Assembly (NCBI RefSeq): GCF_028858515.1
Contig: NZ_JAPJZJ010000002.1
Coordinates: 1-64,000 of the forward strand
DNA: 64,000 nt
Direction: 5' to 3'
DNA from: Aurantiacibacter sp. D1-12
Lineage (GTDB): Bacteria > Pseudomonadota > Alphaproteobacteria > Sphingomonadales > Sphingomonadaceae
Part shown: positions 34,191-44,624 of the stretch, one piece after another
Position numbering within the stretch: position 1 is the stretch's first letter
Layout: each line of letters opens with the position of its first letter
The notes under the pieces: model-generated
Seen by the model: the letters and a program-made list of their open reading frames with translations, nothing else
What the model was told of the DNA's origin: nothing
Databases searched by the model: none
Position numbers and translations under genes: made by a program

Positions 34191-35486
34191 TCAAAAGTAC
34201 TCCCGCATCGCAGCCCACACGCGCATGATGGAGGCCACAGGGCCATAAGAGCTGGTGCTGGTGAAGCGTGATCCGATGGAGCGAATGTCGACCGGGTCCT
34301 CCGCCGCATAGAGCACCAGTCCCGCCAGCGTAGCAAAACCGGGCACCGAATGCGCCTCCGGCAATCCGCGTAGCGCCACGGGCTTGCCGATGCGCGAAGG
34401 CACACCGAGAACGCTTTGCGCATAGTCTGCAAGGCCTGCCAGTTCAGCGCCGCCGCCGGTCAGAACAACCTGCCGCGCACTGGATCCGGAGTGCCCGCCG
34501 GTAAAGCCCATGCCATCCAATGCTTTACCCACTTCGCGCATGAGCTGGTCGAGCTCTCCGGTGATGACAGCGATCAGCTCTGCACGTGGAACCTGGTTGC
34601 GATCATCCGCGCCGCGCGCAACGGGGCCGCGACCTTCTTCTCCCGGCGCCGTAACGGAGACCATTTCGCGGTGATCGTGCGGGCTGGCGATAGCCGAGCC
34701 GTTGACGCATTTCAGCCGCTCTGCCTGAAAACGGCGGATCGAAAAGGCGCTGGCAATGGCATCGGTAATGTCGTTCGAGCCGCGCGGAATCGCTGTGAGG
34801 CCCACCAGCATTCCACCAGCATAGACAGAGACGTTGGTTACCTCGCCCCCGAATTCGACCATGGCGACCCCCAGATCACGCTCTTCCGCGGTCAGACAGG
34901 CAAACCCCGTGGCGAGCGGCGAGGCCACCACGCCTTCAACATCGAGGTGCGCGTTCTGCACCGCTTCGGTGACATTGCGAATGGGAGCGCCATCGGCGAG
35001 CATTACGTGTACATCGACACCCAGCCTGTCAGCATGCAGATCCTTGGGATTGGCAACCCCGTGCGCGCCATCGAGGAAATAGCAGGCCGGCTGCGCGTGG
35101 AGAACGCTGCGACCATCAGGTTGGAGCGTCTCGCGCGCGGCGATCAGCAGCGCCTCGATATCCTCTTCTTCGATCCGGCGCCCACCAATGGCGATTTCCA
35201 CCGGGCGGATTTCACTGGCGAGGCCTGCGCCCGAACATCCGATCCAGACACTGTCCACGCTGGTTCCGGCGAGCTTCTCTGCCCGCTCCAGCGCATCGCG
35301 CACGGCATAGGTTGCCGCCGCCATATCGACGACATAGCCGCGGCTGATGCCCTGGCTGGCGCGGTGCCCACTGCCAAGCACCTGCATCTCGCCGTTCTCA
35401 GTGATCGCGGCGATCATCGCGGAAATGCGGAAAGATCCGATATTTACCGCACCGATAACCCGCGCGATATGCTGCTGACCTGCCAT
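34191..35486 (-). CDS. ftsA: Cell division protein FtsA
   Basis: The product is 431 residues. The first base overlaps the ftsQ stop. The 1A-1C-2A-2B actin fold starts IGAVNIGSFRISAMIAAI and ends with the amphipathic membrane helix SIMRVWAAMREYF. The second nucleotide motif reads VEFGGEVTNVSV, where most FtsA have a DxGGGTT-type text, and the first motif has Asn in place of Asp. LTGGGAELAGLADYAQSVLG is the third. FtsA tethers FtsZ to the membrane and recruits other divisome proteins. Changed phosphate motifs may mean altered ATP use. Confidence 0.93.
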   Translation of the reverse strand: MAGQQHIARVIGAVNIGSFRISAMIAAITENGEMQVLGSGHRASQGISRGYVVDMAAATYAVRDALERAEKLAGTSVDSVWIGCSGAGLASEIRPVEIAIGGRRIEEEDIEALLIAARETLQPDGRSVLHAQPACYFLDGAHGVANPKDLHADRLGVDVHVMLADGAPIRNVTEAVQNAHLDVEGVVASPLATGFACLTAEERDLGVAMVEFGGEVTNVSVYAGGMLVGLTAIPRGSNDITDAIASAFSIRRFQAERLKCVNGSAIASPHDHREMVSVTAPGEEGRGPVARGADDRNQVPRAELIAVITGELDQLMREVGKALDGMGFTGGHSGSSARQVVLTGGGAELAGLADYAQSVLGVPSRIGKPVALRGLPEAHSVPGFATLAGLVLYAAEDPVDIRSIGSRFTSTSSYGPVASIMRVWAAMREYF

Positions 35487-36397
35487 CAGCTTTCCTCCCC
35501 CATAGTGACTTCTTCCCGCTCCGAACGGCCGGGCACATTCATGTACATGCGCGGTGCATTGCGCATGTCAAAGCTCGCGGCCTGTCCGCCGATCAGGCGA
35601 TGCACACCATCGGCCTGCGCAAAGCTGATCAGCGCTGCAGCGGCACGCTCCTGCCCTTCCGGCAGGGCCAGTTCCTGATCGGTGTTGAACGTCAGATCCC
35701 AGCGGCGATTGCCGATCCATTCGGCGGCCTTGATCTGGTTCTGCAGCGCGGGCGCGGCATCGAGAAGTTCGGTGAGCTCTTCCACCTGATCCTGCGCACC
35801 GGGCCCTGCAATCAGCAGATAGTCGGCAGCATTGGCGCGGCTGATCGGCTCCAGCTCCACGCCGCTCGCATCGATCAGCATCAGGCGATCCGGGCGTTGG
35901 AGTACGGCGTGCGGTTCACGCTCGATAATGTCGATCACCAGCGTATCGGGCAGCTGACGCGAAACGCGGGCATCACGCACCCAGGGCAGCTCCACCAGTT
36001 CTTCACGCAGACCGTGCAGATCGACCTGCGTCATCGCGAGGTTTTGCTGGCTGAGCGCGCGTTCGTAGACCGTCTGCACGTTCATCCGCTCCACGCCTTG
36101 GGGCTGGATACGGCGCACTTCGTACCCGGCGTTGGACGCCACATGGGCAATACGCTCAGACGCAACGGCGGAAGCGCCCGAGATGTTGGCGACAAAGATC
36201 AGGCCGGCGAGCCCGCCAGCAAGGATCAGGAAAGTGAAAGCCTTGTGCAGTTGCTCCTCAGTGAAGGGGAGCATCGAGAGCAAACGACCGATGATCGACT
36301 GCCCCTTGTTGCGCGCGGTACGCACGCGGCGGCTGGTGCCCTGTGCGCGGGCCTGACGGCGGACGCCCTTGGTCTTGCGGGTGACCTTGCGCGCCAT
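35486..36397 (-). CDS. ftsQ: Cell division protein FtsQ
   Basis: The start at 36397 overlaps the ddl stop as TAATG, giving 303 residues; a longer frame would run into ddl. A basic N-terminus (ARKVTRKTKGVRRQARAQG) is followed by one membrane helix near residues 50-70 (FTFLILAGGLAGLIFVAN), a POTRA domain (VRRIQPQGVERMNVQTVYE in shorter part, then LPWVRDARVSRQLPDTLVI), and the beta domain. FtsQ links early and late division proteins in the periplasm. It lies between ddl and ftsA, the canonical place. Identification relies on position plus POTRA features. Confidence 0.95.
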   Translation of the reverse strand: MARKVTRKTKGVRRQARAQGTSRRVRTARNKGQSIIGRLLSMLPFTEEQLHKAFTFLILAGGLAGLIFVANISGASAVASERIAHVASNAGYEVRRIQPQGVERMNVQTVYERALSQQNLAMTQVDLHGLREELVELPWVRDARVSRQLPDTLVIDIIEREPHAVLQRPDRLMLIDASGVELEPISRANAADYLLIAGPGAQDQVEELTELLDAAPALQNQIKAAEWIGNRRWDLTFNTDQELALPEGQERAAAALISFAQADGVHRLIGGQAASFDMRNAPRMYMNVPGRSEREEVTMGEES

Positions 36398-37356
36398 TAG
36401 TCGAGCTTCCCAGCACGCCGCAGCGCGTCCTCTACGATCATTTCGCACAGGGTCGGATAGTCGATGTCGCAATATCGTGCCTGCTCGGGCACGAGGCTGA
36501 GCGGTGTCATGCCTGGCTGCGTGTTCGTCTCGAGCACAAACAGCCCGTCCTCGCCGCGCTCGTCATCCCAGCGGAAGTCGGTTCGGCTCGCGCCATGGCA
36601 ACCCAGCACCTTGTGCGCACGCTCGGCATACCGATGGCATAGAGCGGCGATATTCTCGGGAATCTCAGCCGGGAAAACGTGGGTCGTGCGCCCGTCTGTA
36701 TACTTGTTATCGAAGTCGTAGAAACCGTTTGCGACGATTAGCTCGGTGACCCCCAGCGATCTCGTGCCGCCTTCGGTATCGATCACCGCCGTCGTCAGCT
36801 CCCGACCGCGGATATAAGGCTCTGCCAAAAGGCTGCTGAACTGCTGCCACGGCCCCGCCGCGTCACGCGCGATCGGGTTACCGTAATTGCTTTCGTCCGT
36901 GACAATCGCCACGCCGACAGAGGAGCCTTCGTTCACGGGCTTCAGCACATAGGGCCGCGCAATCGGGTCACCTTCGAACAGCTCTTCGGACTGTACGATC
37001 CGCCCACCGGGCATCGGGATACCCTGCGGCACGAGTGCCTGCTTGGTCAGCTCTTTATCGATGGCGACAACCGAAGTCGCGAGACCCGAGTGCGTGTACG
37101 GCACCCCCATCAGATCAAGCATGCCCTGCACCGTTCCGTCTTCTCCGGGCACGCCATGCAGCGCGTTGAACACGACATCGGGCGCGGCTTCGCGGATTTT
37201 CGCGGCCACGTCGCGATCCATGTCGAGACGCGTTACCTGATGCCCCGCGCTTTCCAGCGCATCGGCCACACCATTGCCGGTCATGAGCGAAACTTCGCGT
37301 TCATTTGCCCAGCCGCCCATCAGGACGAGGATGTGCAAGGGAGAAAGACGTGCCAT
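36397..37356 (-). CDS. ddl: D-alanine--D-alanine ligase
   Basis: The product is 319 residues. The ATP-grasp fold has the start LHILVLMGGWANEREVSLMTG, the substrate and ATP parts LHGVPGEDGTVQGMLDLMGV, KPVNEGSSVGVAIV and EPYIRGRELTTAV, and the final metal site FVLETNTQPGMTPLSLVPEQ in shorter stretches. It makes the D-Ala-D-Ala dipeptide that MurF attaches to UDP-MurNAc-tripeptide. The downstream ftsQ start overlaps its stop codon, and murB ends 4 bp before its start, so coupling is likely on both sides. Confidence 0.96.
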   Translation of the reverse strand: MARLSPLHILVLMGGWANEREVSLMTGNGVADALESAGHQVTRLDMDRDVAAKIREAAPDVVFNALHGVPGEDGTVQGMLDLMGVPYTHSGLATSVVAIDKELTKQALVPQGIPMPGGRIVQSEELFEGDPIARPYVLKPVNEGSSVGVAIVTDESNYGNPIARDAAGPWQQFSSLLAEPYIRGRELTTAVIDTEGGTRSLGVTELIVANGFYDFDNKYTDGRTTHVFPAEIPENIAALCHRYAERAHKVLGCHGASRTDFRWDDERGEDGLFVLETNTQPGMTPLSLVPEQARYCDIDYPTLCEMIVEDALRRAGKLD

Positions 37357-37360
37357 CGCG

Positions 37361-38326
37361 TTACGGCCTCCCCACCCGCTTGATTTCCCATTCGAGAGAC
37401 ACGCCCGTTTTCTCGCTCACACGGCGGCGCACTTCCTCGCCCAGGTTCTCGATATCCGAGCTGGTGGCATCGCCGGTATTGATCAGGAAATTGCAGTGCT
37501 TTTCGCTCACTTGCGCTCCGCCCATTGTCAGCCCGCGGCATCCGGCTTCATCGACCAATTGCCATGCCTTTTGGCCTTCGGGGTTCTTGAATGTCGATCC
37601 GCCTGTCTTGGTGCGAAGCGGCTGCGAATTCTCGCGCTCAGCGGCGATGCGGTCCATTTCCGCGCCGATTGCCTCCGGGTTGCCCTCGACACCCTTGAAA
37701 CGCGCCGCAACCACAATGGCGCCATCAGTCAGTCGCGAGTGGCGATAGGAATATTCCAGATCCTGCACCGGCAGGGTGACGCAGGTGCCATCGGGCATTA
37801 CGACATCGCAATCGACCAGAATGTCAGCCACTTCGCGCCCGTAGGCACCGCCGTTCATCCGCACGAAACCGCCGACAGTGCCGGGGATGCCGCGTAGGAA
37901 TTCCATGCCTGCAATCCCCGCATCGCGGGCAGCGGAAGCCACCAGAATGCCGGGAGCACCGCCGCCGCATTCAACGACGTGGTCCCGCTTCACCTCCACC
38001 GTGGAGAACGGCTTGCCCAGCCTCACCACGACGCCCGGAACACCGCCGTCGCGGATAATGAGGTTGGAACCAAGGCCAAGCGCCATCACCGGAGTACCCG
38101 GCTCCAGTCCGCCAAGGAACGAGGTGAGGTCTTCCAGATTGGCCGGTTCGAACAGCCAGTCAGCATTGCCGCCGCTCTTGAACCAAACGAGTTTGGCGAG
38201 CGGTGCGCCCTGCTTGAGCACGCCTTCGACATTTGCAGGCACGGAGGTTGAGCCGCCAGGCTCTTCCCCGCCGCCGGGTGCTCCGCTGACAAAGCGCCTT
38301 TCACCCATTTGCAACTCGTAATTCAC
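37361..38326 (-). CDS. murB: UDP-N-acetylenolpyruvoylglucosamine reductase
   Basis: The product is 321 residues. The start overlaps the murC stop as ATGA. The FAD-binding half has [18 protein letters not shown] [13 protein letters not shown], and the catalytic SGGxxG-type text is [36 protein letters not shown], plus the C-terminal [21 protein letters not shown] in shorter parts. It reduces the enolpyruvyl group on UDP-GlcNAc-enolpyruvate to UDP-MurNAc. The conserved order murC-murB-ddl-ftsQ-ftsA-ftsZ is kept. A serine/glutamate pair near the C-terminus is expected; Ser is in GGSTFKNPE. Confidence 0.96.
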   Translation of the reverse strand: MNYELQMGERRFVSGAPGGGEEPGGSTSVPANVEGVLKQGAPLAKLVWFKSGGNADWLFEPANLEDLTSFLGGLEPGTPVMALGLGSNLIIRDGGVPGVVVRLGKPFSTVEVKRDHVVECGGGAPGILVASAARDAGIAGMEFLRGIPGTVGGFVRMNGGAYGREVADILVDCDVVMPDGTCVTLPVQDLEYSYRHSRLTDGAIVVAARFKGVEGNPEAIGAEMDRIAAERENSQPLRTKTGGSTFKNPEGQKAWQLVDEAGCRGLTMGGAQVSEKHCNFLINTGDATSSDIENLGEEVRRRVSEKTGVSLEWEIKRVGRP

Positions 38327-39759
38327 CCGCGCGCCTCCCCGGCCAAATGGCTGGCAACGTCACCGGCAAGGCCTGCAGCCCACTTGGTGATATCGCCCGC
38401 GCCGAGGCACACGACCATGTCGCCCGGCGCAAGCACCGCGCCCAACTTTTCCGCAAGATCGGCAGGGCCATCCACAGCTTCGGCATGGCGGTGGCCCCGC
38501 GCCTTCAATCCGGCGACGAGCGCGTGCTCATCAACGCCCGGAATCGGGTCTTCGCCGGCTGTATAGACGGGAGCCACGTAAATCAGGTCAGCGTCTGTGA
38601 AGGCACCCTGAAAGTCTTCGAGAAGATCCCGCAGGCGGGTGAAACGATGCGGCTGCGCAACCGCGATCACACGGCCAGATGCTGCATCCTTCGCTGCCGA
38701 AAGCACGGCCCGAATTTCCACCGGATGGTGCGCGTAATCGTCAATCACGCGAACATTCCTGCCATCGTCCAGCGCAATATCGCCAACATGACTGAAACGC
38801 CGCTTCACACCGCCGAAGCGGGAGAAGCCTTCGCGGATCGAGTCTGCCGAGCAACCCATTTCCAGCGCGACCGCAATGGCCGCGCAAGCGTTCTGCACGT
38901 TGTGGCGACCGGGCATGGGCAGCTCGATGCCATCGATACGATGTTCGGTTCCGTCGCGGTCGGTCTGCACCGCATCAAATCGGGTTACCGCGCCATCAGG
39001 TTGCACGTTCTCTGCCCGCACATCGGCGTGTGCGGAGAAGCCGTAGGTGATCACGCGGCGGTCGCGGACCTTGGCGATAACGTTCCGCACCTCGTCATGA
39101 TCGAGGCACAGCACCGCCGCGCCGTAAAAAGGCACGTTCTCGATAAACTGGACGAAGGCGTCTTTCACCGCATCAAAATCGCCGTAGTGGTCGAGATGCT
39201 CGGGATCGATATTGGTGACCACCGCGATGGTCCCGTCGAGCCGCAGGAAAGAACCGTCGCTCTCGTCCGCCTCGACAACCATCCACTCGCTGTCACCCAG
39301 CCGCGCGTTGGAGCCGTAACTCTCGATAATGCCGCCGTTGATCACGGTGGGATCCACCCCTCCCGCATCGAGCAGCGTCGCGACCATGCTGGTAGTGGTC
39401 GTCTTGCCATGCGTCCCAGCCACCGCGACGGTCTGCTTGAGGCGCATCAGTTCGGCGAGCATTTCTGCACGACGTACGACGGGTATGCGGTTTTCAATCG
39501 CGGCGGCAACTTCTGGGTTGGTCCGCTTCACGGCCGTCGAGGTCACGACAACTGCGGCATCGCCCAAGTTGGCAGCGTCATGGCCGATGTGGATCGTCAT
39601 GCCTGCAGCGCGCAAAGCTTCTACCCGCGCGCTTTCGGACAGATCGCTACCCTGCACGCTATAACCGAGATTGTGCATCACCTCGGCAATGCCGGACATA
39701 CCGATACCGCCGATGCCGACAAAGTGGATCGTCCCGATATCGGTTCCAATGGCTTTCAC
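38323..39759 (-). CDS. murC: UDP-N-acetylmuramate--L-alanine ligase
   Basis: The product is 478 residues. Mur-ligase features: the Rossmann start [17 protein letters not shown], the P-loop [19 protein letters not shown], the DEADESD-type [12 protein letters not shown], and the NxxN-type [14 protein letters not shown]. The C-terminal domain has [14 protein letters not shown]. It attaches L-alanine to UDP-MurNAc, the first peptide step. Its start overlaps the murG stop by 4 bp and its stop overlaps the murB start (ATGA). All within the dcw cluster. Confidence 0.97.
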   Translation of the reverse strand: MKAIGTDIGTIHFVGIGGIGMSGIAEVMHNLGYSVQGSDLSESARVEALRAAGMTIHIGHDAANLGDAAVVVTSTAVKRTNPEVAAAIENRIPVVRRAEMLAELMRLKQTVAVAGTHGKTTTTSMVATLLDAGGVDPTVINGGIIESYGSNARLGDSEWMVVEADESDGSFLRLDGTIAVVTNIDPEHLDHYGDFDAVKDAFVQFIENVPFYGAAVLCLDHDEVRNVIAKVRDRRVITYGFSAHADVRAENVQPDGAVTRFDAVQTDRDGTEHRIDGIELPMPGRHNVQNACAAIAVALEMGCSADSIREGFSRFGGVKRRFSHVGDIALDDGRNVRVIDDYAHHPVEIRAVLSAAKDAASGRVIAVAQPHRFTRLRDLLEDFQGAFTDADLIYVAPVYTAGEDPIPGVDEHALVAGLKARGHRHAEAVDGPADLAEKLGAVLAPGDMVVCLGAGDITKWAAGLAGDVASHLAGEARG

Positions 39760-40952
39760 TCAGGCCTCTCCCGCGAGGCACCCGTCGGTGCGGGCGCTTC
39801 CTGGGAGGCACCGCGCGCATTGTTCTCACCCACGCGGATCACGTCCATCATATCTGCGCCACCGAAGCCCTCGACCAGATCGGCGAGATCACTCGCGGCC
39901 TTGGGGCGACCGCAATTCCACGCAGCATGCGCGGCATTGGCGAGTGTTTCCGGCTTCTGCGCCATTGCGCGGATTTGCTTGGCCAGTTCCTTCGCCTCGA
40001 ACCGTGTCTGGCGGACGGAACGTGCGCCACCGGCATTCACCATCTCGCGCGTGTTCGCTGCCTGGTGATCGTCCGTCGCTATGGGAAGCGGCACGAGGAT
40101 CGCCGGGCGACCGACAGCAGTCAGTTCGGCAATCGTCGATGCCCCCGCACGTCCGATAAACAGATGCGCGTCCGCCAGTGTCGCTGCCATATCCTCGAAA
40201 TAGGTTGCAAGTTCTGCCGGGATGTCGTGATCGGCATAGCGCTTGCGCACCGCCTCCAGATCCTCCGGGCGGCATTGCTGCGTCACCTGCAGGCGATTGC
40301 GCAAGGCTGGCGGGAGCATGGAAAGGCCATCGGGCACCACTTCGGACAGCACGCGCGCGCCCTGGCTGCCGCCGGTCACCAACACGCGGAACAGGCCATC
40401 CTCTGTAAAGGCAGGAAACGGCTCTTCACGCAAAGCGAGTACGCCCGGCCTGACGGGGTTGCCAACCAAGTGAACCTTGTTTGTATATTTCGGCTTGAGC
40501 CGATCCACATCGGGATATGCGGTCGCAATGGCATCCACGCGCCCTGCCATCAGCCGGTTCACACGTCCCAGCACAGCGTTCTGGTCATGGATGACAGTCG
40601 GGATGTGCATCGCCTGCGCGCCGAGTAGCGCGGGCATGGCGGGATATCCGCCAAAGCCGATCACAGCACTTGGCTGAAAAGTCTCGAACAACCGCTTGGC
40701 CATCGCGCGGCCTTTGAGCACGGCGGAAATACCGCCTGGCCAACGCAGCGGGTTTTTCCCGAAGCGGCCTGCCGGAAGGACATGCGCGGTAAGGAAATCG
40801 GGCTTGCCGGGAATCGCCGCACCGCGCTCATCAGTAATCAGCGCAACGTGGTGGCCACGCCGCTCCAACTCATGCGCTAGCGCAAAGGCCGGAGTCAGGT
40901 GCCCCCCCGTTCCTCCGGCAGCCAACACGAAATGGCGTGAAGACGTTGTCAT
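39756..40952 (-). CDS. murG: UDP-N-acetylglucosamine--MurNAc-pentapeptide transferase
   Basis: The product is 398 residues. The glycosyltransferase family 28 start is [22 protein letters not shown], with [31 protein letters not shown], then the nucleotide-sugar C-half [13 protein letters not shown] and [14 protein letters not shown] [17 protein letters not shown]. It adds GlcNAc to lipid I, making lipid II on the inner face of the membrane. A 20-40 residue extension is present at the C-terminus ([14 protein letters not shown]), probably disordered. It overlaps ftsW and murC by ATGA. Confidence 0.96.
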   Translation of the reverse strand: MTTSSRHFVLAAGGTGGHLTPAFALAHELERRGHHVALITDERGAAIPGKPDFLTAHVLPAGRFGKNPLRWPGGISAVLKGRAMAKRLFETFQPSAVIGFGGYPAMPALLGAQAMHIPTVIHDQNAVLGRVNRLMAGRVDAIATAYPDVDRLKPKYTNKVHLVGNPVRPGVLALREEPFPAFTEDGLFRVLVTGGSQGARVLSEVVPDGLSMLPPALRNRLQVTQQCRPEDLEAVRKRYADHDIPAELATYFEDMAATLADAHLFIGRAGASTIAELTAVGRPAILVPLPIATDDHQAANTREMVNAGGARSVRQTRFEAKELAKQIRAMAQKPETLANAAHAAWNCGRPKAASDLADLVEGFGGADMMDVIRVGENNARGASQEAPAPTGASRERPE

Positions 40953-42196
40953 GTGTCACCCTCTTTCTCGATCGAACCTTTCCAGTCGAAGGGTTCTCGC
41001 GCGAGATAGGGATTGCGGCGAGTCACTGCCAGCAACAGTCCCACGGTGAAGCAGATTGCGAGGGTGGAGGAACCACCATAGCTGATCAGTGGCAGCGTCA
41101 TCCCCTTGGACGGGAACAGCTGCAGATTGACGAGGATATTGATGAAGGCCTGACCGCCGAACATCGCGGTAAGCCCGCTGGCGGCGAGGATGATGAACAG
41201 CCGGTCCTCATCCACCATGCGAGTCAGCACGCGCAGCACGATGGCGAGATAAAGCAGCACCACAACACCGCAGATGAGCAGTCCGAATTCCTCTCCGATC
41301 ACGGAGAAAATGTAGTCGGTATGCGCTTCGGGCAGGTTCATCTTCTGGTCGCCCAGCCAGAAACCGCTGCCTGTCCAGCCGCCTGCGTGCAGGGTCCGGC
41401 TCGCCAGATCGACATGGTCGAACGGGGTCGGCCCACCGAAGAATGCGTCGATGCGATGGCGGGCGTTATCGTAGAACAGATAGGCCGCAATCATCGCCGC
41501 GATCCCCACTCCGGTCAGCATCCCGATGCGCTGGAGCGGCAAACCAGCCAGCATCACCATAACGAACCATGTGCCAACGAACAGGATTGCGCCGCCAAGG
41601 TTCGGCTGCGCCATCAGCAGGACCACGACCAGCCCGACAAGCGCTCCCGATACGCCGATGACCGGCAGCTTGGGATCGCGCAGTTTCCACGCGAGGATCC
41701 ACGCCATCATCATGGCAAAGGCGGGCTTCAGGAATTCGCTCGGCTGAAGCGACATGCCGACATTGATCCAGCGCCTTGCACCATTGATCTCGCTACCGAC
41801 AAAGGGGACGAGAAGCATCAGGAAAAGCATCGCGCAGCCCAGCCCGATCGCTCCGCGACGCAGCAGCTTTACCGGCAGCAGCGATGTCCCGATCAGAACC
41901 AGCAAGCCCAGCACCTGCATACGCACGTGCTGCCAGAAGAAGTAGAGCCCGGGCAATGTTGTATCCGCCGTGGAAAGCCTGTCCGCACTGGCGGGAGAAG
42001 CCGCTGCGACCGCCAGTGTGCCCACGGCCATCAATGCGAGCACAAGGCCCAGCAACACGCGATCAACCTCTCGCCACCAGATGCGCAGCTCGCGCTTCCA
42101 GTCGGGGTTGATGCGCGGATTGCCCGGGCTTGGTCTGCGCTTCTCGCCGGGGCGCGGGATATAGATGGGGCGCGTGTTCACTTGGCTGCTCCCCAT
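40949..42196 (-). CDS. ftsW: Septal peptidoglycan glycosyltransferase FtsW
   Basis: The product is 415 residues. An N-terminal cytoplasmic extension of about 40 residues (YIPRPGEKRRPSPGNPR) precedes ten hydrophobic helices. Family signatures are NGARRWINVGMSLQPSEFLKP, in parts, and the end SYGGSSTLAICFTVGLLLAVT. SEDS proteins polymerise glycan strands from lipid II; FtsW works with FtsI. The start lies 19 bp before the end of murD. The stop overlaps the murG start (ATGA). Confidence 0.95.
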   Translation of the reverse strand: MGSSQVNTRPIYIPRPGEKRRPSPGNPRINPDWKRELRIWWREVDRVLLGLVLALMAVGTLAVAAASPASADRLSTADTTLPGLYFFWQHVRMQVLGLLVLIGTSLLPVKLLRRGAIGLGCAMLFLMLLVPFVGSEINGARRWINVGMSLQPSEFLKPAFAMMMAWILAWKLRDPKLPVIGVSGALVGLVVVLLMAQPNLGGAILFVGTWFVMVMLAGLPLQRIGMLTGVGIAAMIAAYLFYDNARHRIDAFFGGPTPFDHVDLASRTLHAGGWTGSGFWLGDQKMNLPEAHTDYIFSVIGEEFGLLICGVVVLLYLAIVLRVLTRMVDEDRLFIILAASGLTAMFGGQAFINILVNLQLFPSKGMTLPLISYGGSSTLAICFTVGLLLAVTRRNPYLAREPFDWKGSIEKEGDT

Positions 42197-43545
42197 TCGC
42201 TTTCCTCGTCGAGCCCGCAGGCCCCGCGATCACCTCCGCAGCCGATTTCGGCGACGGCTTCCTTGAACACTTCTCCGCGTGTTTCGTAGTCGCGGAACTG
42301 GTCAAAGCTCGCGCATGCAGGGCTGAGCATGACCACATCGCCCTTCTGCGCACTATCGACCGCGCGGCGCACGGCCTCGCCCAGCATTTCGCACCGTTCG
42401 ACGGGCATATGCGGTTCGAGCAGGTCGGCAAACATCGGGCCAGCCTCGCCAATAGTGTAGGCGCAGGCAACATTGCCGAAATGCGGCGCGCAATCGTCGA
42501 GGTTGTCTTCCTTGGCGAGGCCGCCACAAATCCAGTGAATACGCTTTTTGCCCTCTTCGGGTGGGTAAGCCGCTAACGCAGGCGCGGTGGAAGCAGGATT
42601 GGTCGCCTTGCTGTCGTTGATGAACAGCTTGCCACCGCAAGTGGAGACGCGCTCCATCCGGTGAGGCAGGCCGGGGTAGGTACGCAGGCCATTTTGGACT
42701 TGATCGCCTTCAAGACCAAGGGTTTCGCAAACTGCGATCGCAGCAGCAGCATTTTGCGCATTGTGTGGTCCAGCGAGCGAAGGCCATTCATTCTGGTTGC
42801 TCAGATCAACGATGTTGTGATCAGAGAGATCAGATCTCCATTCCCCCGCCTTAATGTCGCGCCACATCTGCGGTTGATTGCCCGCCACGGACATCTGGAT
42901 GCCAGTGCCATCGCGCTGCATCTCGAACAATCGAACCTTTGCAGCCGCATAGGCTTCAAAGCTGTCATATCTATCAAGATGATCGGGCGTAATGTTCAGC
43001 AGCACCGCCACGTCACAATCGAGGCTCTGCGTCAGGTCGATCTGGTAGCTCGAAAGCTCGAGCACATAGACACCGCCTTCGGGCAAAGGCTCCTGCGCCA
43101 TAATAGGCAGGCCGATATTACCGCCCATCGTGGTCGGCACGCCAGCAGTTTTCAGGATATGGTGCACCAGCGCGGTCGTGGTGGACTTGCCGTTGGTGCC
43201 GGTGATCCCGACGACCTCGTGCGGCGGCAGCTCGGCCCGCGCTTGGGCGAACAATTCGATATCGCCGATGATCGGCACGCCCGCCTCTGCCGCGCGCGGC
43301 GTCAGCGGATGGGTGTTGAGCGGGACACCGGGAGAGACGACAATCGCGTCAAAGCCCGACAGATCGATTTCGAGCGGGTCGGCAATTGTCGCGCGGCCTT
43401 CCAGCTCTCGCTTGGGCCCGTCCTGTCGGTCCCAGGCAGTGACATCCGCGCCGCTCGCAAGGAGGCTTTCGACCGTGGCCATGCCCGATCGCGCCAGTCC
43501 CAGCACCATGTAGCGTTTACCGCGGAAGGCCTCTGCAGTGATCAT
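42178..43545 (-). CDS. murD: UDP-MurNAc-L-alanine--D-glutamate ligase
   Basis: The product is 455 residues. The N-terminal Rossmann domain has [20 protein letters not shown]; the P-loop is [19 protein letters not shown], and the NxxxH-type [17 protein letters not shown]. The C-terminal domain contains [21 protein letters not shown], and [12 protein letters not shown]. It adds D-glutamate to UDP-MurNAc-L-Ala. The start overlaps the mraY stop (ATGA), the end overlaps ftsW by 19 bp, the largest overlap of the cluster. Confidence 0.96.
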   Translation of the reverse strand: MITAEAFRGKRYMVLGLARSGMATVESLLASGADVTAWDRQDGPKRELEGRATIADPLEIDLSGFDAIVVSPGVPLNTHPLTPRAAEAGVPIIGDIELFAQARAELPPHEVVGITGTNGKSTTTALVHHILKTAGVPTTMGGNIGLPIMAQEPLPEGGVYVLELSSYQIDLTQSLDCDVAVLLNITPDHLDRYDSFEAYAAAKVRLFEMQRDGTGIQMSVAGNQPQMWRDIKAGEWRSDLSDHNIVDLSNQNEWPSLAGPHNAQNAAAAIAVCETLGLEGDQVQNGLRTYPGLPHRMERVSTCGGKLFINDSKATNPASTAPALAAYPPEEGKKRIHWICGGLAKEDNLDDCAPHFGNVACAYTIGEAGPMFADLLEPHMPVERCEMLGEAVRRAVDSAQKGDVVMLSPACASFDQFRDYETRGEVFKEAVAEIGCGGDRGACGLDEESEWGAAK

Positions 43546-44612
43546 CGCACCTTCAATGTCGCAAGGCCGATAACCGCGAGCACGATGGCGATGATCCAGA
43601 AGCGGATCACGACCTTGCTCTCGCTCCAGCCGAGCTGCTCAAAGTGGTGGTGGATCGGGGCCATGCGGAAGATGCGCTTGCCCGTCCGCTTGAACCAGAA
43701 AACCTGGATGACAACCGATGCGGTCTCGATCACGAACAGCCCGCCAACGATCAGCAGGACGATTTCGTGGTGACTGGCAACAGCAATCGCGCCGAGTGCC
43801 CCGCCCAGCGCGAGTGATCCGGTGTCACCCATAAATACCGCCGCAGGCGGCGCATTGTACCAGAGGAATGCAAGACCCGCCCCCATGATCGCGGCGCACA
43901 GGATGGCAAGCTCGCCCGCTCCCGCCACGTGCGGGATGCCGAGATATTCGGAAAAGTCGACGCGGCCCGTCAGGTAGCAGATGACCAGAAAGGCACCTGC
44001 CGCCACAACAACGGGCATGGTCGCCAGCCCGTCCAGCCCGTCGGTCAGGTTCACCGCGTTACCGAAGCCGACGATGAACACCGCAGCGAATACATAATAG
44101 AACCAGCCTAGCGGGATCGAAACGCCGGAGAAGAACGGCACGTAGAGATCGGTGCTGACCTGGCTGACGATCAGATAGCTGGCAATCCCGGCGACGATAA
44201 ATTCGGCCAGCAGCCGCACTCTGGCAGACACGCCCTGGTGACTGCGCTTGGTGACCTTGTCGTAATCATCAAGAAAGCCGATCAGGCCAAAGCCCATCGT
44301 TACCGCGAGGCAGGCCCAGACGAAGGGGCTGGAAAGGTCCATCCACAGCAGTATCGAAACCGTCAGCGCGATCAGGATCATCAGGCCGCCCATAGTCGGC
44401 GTGCCGACCTTGGCCTGGTGCGATTGCGGGCCGTCATCACGGATCGGCTGGCCTTTGCCTTGCCGCACTCGAAGCATGTTGATGAATTTCGGGCCAATGA
44501 CGAGACCGATCAACAACGCGGTCATCATTGCCGCACCCGCACGAAATGTCTGGTAACGGATGAGGTTCAGAAGACCTTCAAATTCAAGCAGTTCTGCAAG
44601 AAAATAGAACAT
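43542..44612 (-). CDS. mraY: Phospho-N-acetylmuramoyl-pentapeptide transferase
   Basis: The product is 356 residues with ten hydrophobic helices. Family motifs are [35 protein letters not shown] with the acidic catalytic pair, [18 protein letters not shown], and [17 protein letters not shown]; the end is [17 protein letters not shown]. It transfers the phospho-MurNAc-pentapeptide to undecaprenyl phosphate, forming lipid I. It is 12 bp after murF and overlaps murD by ATGA. Confidence 0.97.
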   Translation of the reverse strand: MFYFLAELLEFEGLLNLIRYQTFRAGAAMMTALLIGLVIGPKFINMLRVRQGKGQPIRDDGPQSHQAKVGTPTMGGLMILIALTVSILLWMDLSSPFVWACLAVTMGFGLIGFLDDYDKVTKRSHQGVSARVRLLAEFIVAGIASYLIVSQVSTDLYVPFFSGVSIPLGWFYYVFAAVFIVGFGNAVNLTDGLDGLATMPVVVAAGAFLVICYLTGRVDFSEYLGIPHVAGAGELAILCAAIMGAGLAFLWYNAPPAAVFMGDTGSLALGGALGAIAVASHHEIVLLIVGGLFVIETASVVIQVFWFKRTGKRIFRMAPIHHHFEQLGWSESKVVIRFWIIAIVLAVIGLATLKVR

Positions 44613-44624
44613 TGTCCCGGCGCG

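Noticed and set aside
38347-40068. 573-codon plus-strand frame, the longest antisense frame
   Set aside because: It covers murC and part of murG, whose catalytic motifs are intact; the antisense product is His/Arg-rich with no domain.
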